Positions 32,520 to 36,735 of a stretch of DNA of 36,735 nucleotides are shown piece by piece. This DNA comes from Planctomycetia bacterium (GTDB lineage: Bacteria > Planctomycetota > Phycisphaerae > Phycisphaerales > SM1A02). The DNA lies in contig SYAD01000233.1 in the NCBI GenBank assembly GCA_005789005.1, positions 1-36,735 on the forward strand, in the 5' to 3' direction. Both the position numbers and the translations under genes were made by a program. Below the pieces are notes generated by a model that was given only the letters and a program-made list of their open reading frames with translations, did no database searches and was not told the origin of the DNA. Within the stretch, counting starts at the first letter, position 1. The number at the start of each line of letters is the position of its first letter.

Positions 32520-33992
32520 ATGGAGCAAGCATTGATATCCGCGCGCAACTTTATTGATGGAACTTTTTGCGCGCCGCACAGTGGCGCCATGATTGACGTG
32601 ATCAATCCAGCAACTGGCGAAGTCATGGGGGCAATTCCTGACAGCGCCCCCGCCGACATTGACCGCGCGGTCGCCGCCGCGGCGAAAGCATTTCCGATGT
32701 GGAGCGCACTTACCCCCGCGCAACGCGCCGCGCCGATGCACAAACTTGCGGACCTGATTCAGCGCGACGCCGAGGATTTTGCGCGCGTGGAAAGCGCCAA
32801 CACTGGCAAGCCGCTGTCGCTTGCCCGCAGCGTGGACATTGCGCGCGCCATTTCAAACGTGCGCTTCTTCGCGGATGCGATTGCGCACAATGACACGGAA
32901 ACATTTGAAAATGAAACCAGTATTTCCAAAATTCATCGCCGTGCGCTGGGAGTGGCCGCGTGCATTTCCCCTTGGAATTTGCCGCTGTATTTGTTCACTT
33001 GGAAAATCGCGCCCGCACTTGCCGCTGGTTGCACCGTTGTGGCTAAGCCAAGCGAAGTCACGCCACTGACCGCGCACATGCTTGGCGAGCGAGTAACTGA
33101 AGCTGGCTTTCCCACTGGCGTGTTGAACATCCTCCACGGCCGTGGCCACACGGCGGGCGCAGCGCTTGTGTCGCACCCACAAGTTTCCTGCATCACTTTC
33201 ACTGGTGGCACCGTCACGGGTCAATCAATTGCGCTTGCCGCCGCGCCAACATTCAAGCGAGTGGCGCTTGAACTTGGCGGAAAAAATCCCGCGATCATTT
33301 TCGCGGACGCGGCAACACCTGATCAACTCAACGCCACACTTGACGGCGTGATCAAATCCACATTCACAAATCAAGGACAAGTGTGCCATTGCAGTTCGCG
33401 CATTCTGATTCAGCGCGCGGCGTGGAACACATTTGTTCCCGCGCTCGTCAAGCGCGCGCAAGCGTTGCGTGTGGGTGATCCACTTGATGCCACCACCGAC
33501 ATTGGATCGCTTGTGTCGCAGCAACATTTGAACAAAGTCGCTGGCGCCGTTGAACTTGCCGTGAGCGAAGGCGGCCGAATTTTGTGCGGCGGCGCGCGCA
33601 TCAGCGCGTCGCAACTTCCAGAGCGCGTTCGCGCCGGCGCGTTCTTTGCGCCAACGCTTCTAGAAAATCTTTCACCCACATGCCGCACCAATCAAGAGGA
33701 GATCTTTGGTCCCGTGGCAACGCTCATTCCATTTAATGACGAAGCCGACGCGATTGCGATTGCGAACGGCACGCACTTTGGACTTTCCGCAAGCGTGTGG
33801 ACCACGGACTCTGGGTGCGCCGAACGCGTGGTCGCGCAACTGGATTGCGGCACGGTGTGGATTAATTCTTGGATGGTGCGCGACCTTCGCGTTCCAATTG
33901 GCGGAATGCGCTCCAGTGGTTTGGGGCGCGAAGGCGGCAACGAAGCGCTGCGATTTTTCGCAGAACCCGTTACTGTGGTGCGAATGAAATAA
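32520..33992 (+). CDS. nbaE: 2-aminomuconate 6-semialdehyde dehydrogenase
   Basis: This 490-residue NAD-dependent aldehyde dehydrogenase oxidises 2-aminomuconate semialdehyde to 2-aminomuconate. The catalytic residues are E251 (ALELGGKNPA) and C289 (FTNQGQVCHCSSR). The ISPWNLPLYLFTWKIAPALAAG segment and the late NSWMVRDLRVPIGGMRSSGLGREGG are typical of the hydroxymuconic/aminomuconic semialdehyde group rather than general ALDHs. The frame continues upstream into kmo, but the ATG at 32520 gives the normal N terminus (ISARNFIDGTFCAP). It stands between kmo and the aminomuconate deaminase gene, which supports the substrate. Cytosolic. Confidence 0.93.
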   Translation: MEQALISARNFIDGTFCAPHSGAMIDVINPATGEVMGAIPDSAPADIDRAVAAAAKAFPMWSALTPAQRAAPMHKLADLIQRDAEDFARVESANTGKPLSLARSVDIARAISNVRFFADAIAHNDTETFENETSISKIHRRALGVAACISPWNLPLYLFTWKIAPALAAGCTVVAKPSEVTPLTAHMLGERVTEAGFPTGVLNILHGRGHTAGAALVSHPQVSCITFTGGTVTGQSIALAAAPTFKRVALELGGKNPAIIFADAATPDQLNATLDGVIKSTFTNQGQVCHCSSRILIQRAAWNTFVPALVKRAQALRVGDPLDATTDIGSLVSQQHLNKVAGAVELAVSEGGRILCGGARISASQLPERVRAGAFFAPTLLENLSPTCRTNQEEIFGPVATLIPFNDEADAIAIANGTHFGLSASVWTTDSGCAERVVAQLDCGTVWINSWMVRDLRVPIGGMRSSGLGREGGNEALRFFAEPVTVVRMK

Positions 33993-34022
33993 TCATTCAC
34001 GCTACTTCCAAGGACCACACAC

Positions 34023-34445
34023 ATGAGTCAAAATACAAATCAAGATATTCACTCAACCCGCGCGCCTGAACCGGTGGGTCCCTATCCACACGCCAAGCGG
34101 GCTGGTGATTTTGTCTACCTCAGCGGAGTTGGTCCGCGCCAACGTGGCAGCACAATTATTCCCGGTGTTGATCCGTTTGATTTTGAAACCCAATGCCGCG
34201 CATGTTTTCAGAACACGCGCATGATTGTGGAGGACGCCGGACTTCCATGGAGCAGCGTGCTTGATGTCACTGTATTTCTCACCAACATGAAGCGCGACTT
34301 CGCCACGTATAACCGCATCTATGCCGAGTTTTTCGCCGGCGAGGGAAATCCAAATCCAACTCGCACCACACTGGAAATTGTGTCGCTGCCTACGCCCATC
34401 GCGGTTGAAACAAAAGTTGTGTGCTGGACCGGATCCGCGAAATAA
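34023..34445 (+). CDS. nbaF: 2-aminomuconate deaminase (RidA-family)
   Basis: This 140-residue RidA/YjgF-fold protein is best assigned as 2-aminomuconate deaminase, releasing ammonia to give 4-oxalocrotonate. It has PEPVGPYPHAKRAGDFVYLSG at the N terminus, the VYLSG and R114-T-T-L-E118 positions that line the RidA pocket, and an internal PFDFETQCRACFQNTRMIVEDAGLPW segment found in the aminomuconate deaminase subgroup. AAGGA precedes the ATG by about 9 bases. It directly follows the dehydrogenase that makes 2-aminomuconate. A generic enamine/imine deaminase role is the alternative, less likely here. Confidence 0.9.
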   Translation: MSQNTNQDIHSTRAPEPVGPYPHAKRAGDFVYLSGVGPRQRGSTIIPGVDPFDFETQCRACFQNTRMIVEDAGLPWSSVLDVTVFLTNMKRDFATYNRIYAEFFAGEGNPNPTRTTLEIVSLPTPIAVETKVVCWTGSAK

Positions 34446-34612
34446 TACAAACGCGCCGCAAAACTGATCAAGGCGATACAACGGACTTGAATTGAGGCGC
34501 GCGCCCGCATTGACAAGTTCACCGCATCAGTCAAAATCACAACGCGCGTATTACACGGATAAATTCACCGCATTGTTCAAGTGACGGAATGCGCAATGCC
34601 GCGCTTTCGCAA

Positions 34613-35287
34613 CTACTCAATCGTTCGCAGCGCCGCGCGCACCGGACTTCCATCAAAGCCCTCAAGCGCCAGCGGTAGCGCGCACAATTCATAGCGACCC
34701 GGTTGCACATTGCGCAACACAAGCCCCTCAAGAATGGCCATGTCGCGCGCCAAAAATCTTTTGTGCGCGGGCAACTCTTTGGACTCCGCGCAATCCACGC
34801 TGGGCGTGTCCACGCCAACAAGTTTCACTCCATGATCCGCCAGCCAATCCACAAAGTCGGGTTGCATCGCCACAAAATCCGCGTTCCATGTGTTGTTGTC
34901 GGGATAGGTGCCAGTCGCAAACAACACGCGTGGCAATGTTGGAACCCACGCCTCGCTAACCGCAAGATCGCCACGGCTAAAACGATTTTCCGCGCCAGGC
35001 ATATTCAACGCCGCGCCCGCCGTTGCGCGCGGATTCACTTTGATCACCTCGCACTTGCCCCAATACAACTCAAGCGGTTGCTGCTCCATGGTGCGGCCAT
35101 CGACACCGTAGTGACTAGGCGCATCAGCGTGCGAACCCAAATGAACCGTGGCGCGCATCGCGCTTAGTGTGACCACATCGCCGCGCTTCATATCAAACGC
35201 GACCTCTCGCGTCACGGGCACATCGCCAGGCCACACAGCCAATTTGCTTGAAATACAAGGTGAAATATCAATAATTTTCTGGTTCAT
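34613..35287 (-). CDS. kynB: Kynurenine formamidase (KynB-type cyclase fold)
   Basis: This 224-residue zinc hydrolase hydrolyses N-formylkynurenine to kynurenine and formate. The family motif HxGxHxDxP is present as H49-L-G-S-H53-A-D55-A-P, giving the metal ligands, and the later VDTPSVDCAESKELPAHKRF matches the catalytic loop of KynB. WPGDVPVTRE near the N terminus is characteristic. Its start lies 6 bases after the stop of the SDR gene on the same strand, so the two are an operon convergent with the deaminase gene. Together with kmo and kynU it completes the route from formylkynurenine; tryptophan dioxygenase is outside the window. Confidence 0.94.
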   Translation of the reverse strand: MNQKIIDISPCISSKLAVWPGDVPVTREVAFDMKRGDVVTLSAMRATVHLGSHADAPSHYGVDGRTMEQQPLELYWGKCEVIKVNPRATAGAALNMPGAENRFSRGDLAVSEAWVPTLPRVLFATGTYPDNNTWNADFVAMQPDFVDWLADHGVKLVGVDTPSVDCAESKELPAHKRFLARDMAILEGLVLRNVQPGRYELCALPLALEGFDGSPVRAALRTIE

Positions 35288-35293
35288 GCGCGC

Positions 35294-36118
35294 TCAACTT
35301 TGCATGGCAAGACGACCGCCATCAACAGGCAAATTAATTCCATTCACATAACTGGCCGCGGGTGACGCAAGAAATAAAACCACCGCCGCAATTTCACTGG
35401 CCTCACCAAACCTGCCGGCTGGAATAGTTGCAAGCGCCTCGCGCTCAACGGCGTCAACCGTGGAGGAATTTTTTGTGGCGCGACCTTTAAACAAACTCTC
35501 CAGCCGCGCCGTGCGCGTGAAGCCGGGCAACACGGTATTGGCGGTAATTCCAAACGCGCCAAGTTCGCCAGCGATGGTGCGCGACCAATTAGCAACCGCC
35601 GCACGAATGGTGTTGGACACGCCAAGCCCGCGAATAGGCGTAACCACCGACGTGCTGGTGATGTTGATCACGCGGCCAAACTTGGCCGCTTGCATTCCAG
35701 GCACGCACGCCTGAACAATGGCTTGACCCGTGAGCACATGCATTTCAAATGCGCGCGTAAAATCTTCAGGCGCCGCATTCACAATTGGGCCAGCCGCGGG
35801 ACCGCCAGTGTTGTGCACCACAATGTGCACCGCGCCGTGCGCACCAACATGGTCACCCACCGCCTTGGCCACCGCGCGCCAATCGGAATAATCCATGATC
35901 AATACTCTATGTTTTTGCGCCACACTATTGATCAGAGGTAATTGCGCCAGCACTTGCTCAAGCGCCGCGCCATCACGCCCAACAACCGTGACCGACGCGC
36001 CCGCTTGCGCCAACGCATGCGCGCACGCGCGGCCAATACCTTGCGTAGCACCGCCAACAAGCGCGTGTTTGCCCACCAGCGATATAGATTGCGGAATTTC
36101 CTGAGCGTTCAAGTTCAT
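35294..36118 (-). CDS. SDR-family protein lacking the YxxxK motif
   Basis: This short-chain dehydrogenase-like protein of about 274 residues has the NAD(P) motif GGATQGIGRA, the HNTGGPAAG segment equivalent to NNAG, and a C terminus of PAASYVNGINLPVDGG typical of classical SDRs. At the catalytic site, where YxxxK is expected, the sequence is GLGVSNTIRAAVANWSRT: Tyr and Lys are replaced by Leu and Asn. Some SDR subgroups share this SN-xx-R pattern, so it may be active by other means or serve as a binding protein. An ATG at 36172 would add 18 residues; 36118 is chosen because the Rossmann fold then starts at once. It is cotranscribed with kynB, but a kynurenine role is only inferred. Confidence 0.82.
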   Translation of the reverse strand: MNLNAQEIPQSISLVGKHALVGGATQGIGRACAHALAQAGASVTVVGRDGAALEQVLAQLPLINSVAQKHRVLIMDYSDWRAVAKAVGDHVGAHGAVHIVVHNTGGPAAGPIVNAAPEDFTRAFEMHVLTGQAIVQACVPGMQAAKFGRVINITSTSVVTPIRGLGVSNTIRAAVANWSRTIAGELGAFGITANTVLPGFTRTARLESLFKGRATKNSSTVDAVEREALATIPAGRFGEASEIAAVVLFLASPAASYVNGINLPVDGGRLAMQS

Positions 36119-36248
36119 ATATGAAAGATTAGCCAATTGCCCAATTTGGTGAGCGACTTCATGGCGGTTCATTCACGCCTACAACTTTCACACATCAACA
36201 AAAAATTGCACCACACGCAAACGCGCGCATTGGCCGCGCCGCTTCAAG

Positions 36249-36735
36249 TCACATGGGCCCAGTCATGCTCTCAGGCTTCATGACCTTGTCAAATGTGGCC
36301 TCATCAATATGTCCAAGTTCCATCGCGGCCTGCTTCAATGTCAACCGCTTATGGTGCGCATGTTTTGCGATTGAACTTGATTTGTCGTAGCCAATGTGCG
36401 GCGTGAGCGCGGTGACCAACATTAAACTTTCGCGCAGCAATTGCGCCACGCGATCCGCGTTCACCACAATTCCTTCCACGCAGAATTCGCGGAAGGCGTG
36501 GCACGTTCCCGTGAGCAACTCGCATGAGTGCAACACGTTCAGCGCAATGACCGGCTTGAACACGTTCAATTCAAAATTGCCTTGGCTTGCCGCAAATTGC
36601 ACGGCGGCATTGTTGCCAAACACTTGTACACAAACCATGGTCATGCTTTCACTTTGAGTTGGATTCACCTTGCCCGGCATAATGCTGCTGCCGGGCTCGT
36701 TCTCTGGAATAGAAAGTTCGCCAATGCCGCAGCGC
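36249..36735 (-). CDS. fumC: Class II fumarate hydratase, C-terminal part (runs off the window)
   Basis: The visible 161 residues, entering from the right edge, include the fumarase/aspartase superfamily signature [19 protein letters not shown], with the flexible-loop serine pair SS. The ending PTQSE rather than PVIPE points to fumarase over aspartase. Following segments ([50 protein letters not shown]) continue the family to its normal C terminus. The enzyme interconverts fumarate and malate in the TCA cycle. The 5' end is outside the window, so start and upstream context cannot be given. The SDR and kynB genes follow it on the same strand after about 130 bases. Confidence 0.93.
   Translation of the reverse strand, partial: RCGIGELSIPENEPGSSIMPGKVNPTQSESMTMVCVQVFGNNAAVQFAASQGNFELNVFKPVIALNVLHSCELLTGTCHAFREFCVEGIVVNADRVAQLLRESLMLVTALTPHIGYDKSSSIAKHAHHKRLTLKQAAMELGHIDEATFDKVMKPESMTGPM

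Noticed and set aside
29470..34620. Similar short strings (GCGCTTTC followed by CTACTCAA) near 29470 and 34600
   Set aside because: The match is about 17 of 20 bases, one copy overlaps the kynB 3' end, and no boundary or target duplication is seen; probably chance.
1..36735. tRNA, rRNA, CRISPR array, insertion sequence or prophage
   Set aside because: By reading both strands I saw no cloverleaf, regular spaced repeat, transposase or integrase; structured-RNA searches were not possible.

Overview
Organism. The window is a chromosomal stretch from a bacterium of roughly balanced, slightly GC-rich composition. No rRNA, tRNA, phage, transposase or CRISPR signal was seen. A lipobox lipoprotein, an HpnA-like epimerase (hopanoid-associated family), a membrane acyl-CoA desaturase, frequent GTG/TTG starts and weak Shine-Dalgarno sites suggest a Gram-negative-type organism. 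The 1346-residue fused HyuA-HyuB protein carries an N-terminal insertion that I associate with planctomycete homologues, so Planctomycetota is a tentative guess (about 0.4) and is not proven here.

Layout. (1) 1-6.4 kb is a purine/ureide catabolic locus: guanine deaminase, a giant fusion enzyme and, divergently, 5-hydroxyisourate hydrolase. The fusion joins malate synthase, OHCU decarboxylase (UraD), a serine beta-lactamase-fold hydrolase and allantoicase in one polypeptide. (2) 6.5-12.7 kb runs rightward: thrA (aspartokinase-homoserine dehydrogenase), thrC, a ketopantoate-reductase-like protein and an HpnA-like epimerase. (3) 12.7-17.9 kb runs leftward: a membrane protein, trhO, a SYLF lipoprotein, chorismate mutase-prephenate dehydrogenase, a small membrane protein and a fatty-acid desaturase, with two clear intrinsic terminators. 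(4) 18.0-21.5 kb is the first kynurenine block: 3-hydroxyanthranilate dioxygenase, ACMSD and kynureninase. (5) 21.4-24.3 kb runs leftward: a secreted thioredoxin-fold protein, two very small membrane proteins and pyroglutamyl peptidase. (6) 24.3-30.7 kb holds a fused 5-oxoprolinase/hydantoinase, a MOSC protein and lysA. (7) 31-36.7 kb is the second kynurenine block: kynurenine 3-monooxygenase, aminomuconate semialdehyde dehydrogenase, aminomuconate deaminase and, on the other strand, kynurenine formamidase, an SDR lacking YxxxK, and the 3' end of a class II fumarase running off the window.

How the genes work together. Two catabolic routes dominate. Tryptophan breakdown is covered from N-formylkynurenine to the aminomuconate/oxalocrotonate stage; tryptophan 2,3-dioxygenase is absent from the window. 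Purine breakdown is covered at guanine deamination and from 5-hydroxyisourate onward. UraD, allantoicase and malate synthase lie on a single chain. No allantoinase, urate oxidase or ureidoglycolate lyase is seen. The beta-lactamase-like domain sits between UraD and allantoicase, where allantoinase would act; that it performs this step is a hypothesis.

The most notable items are the four-domain fusion, its uncharacterised hydrolase domain, the paired dyads between the fusion gene and uraH, small ORFs placed directly before kynurenine genes, and tiny membrane proteins.
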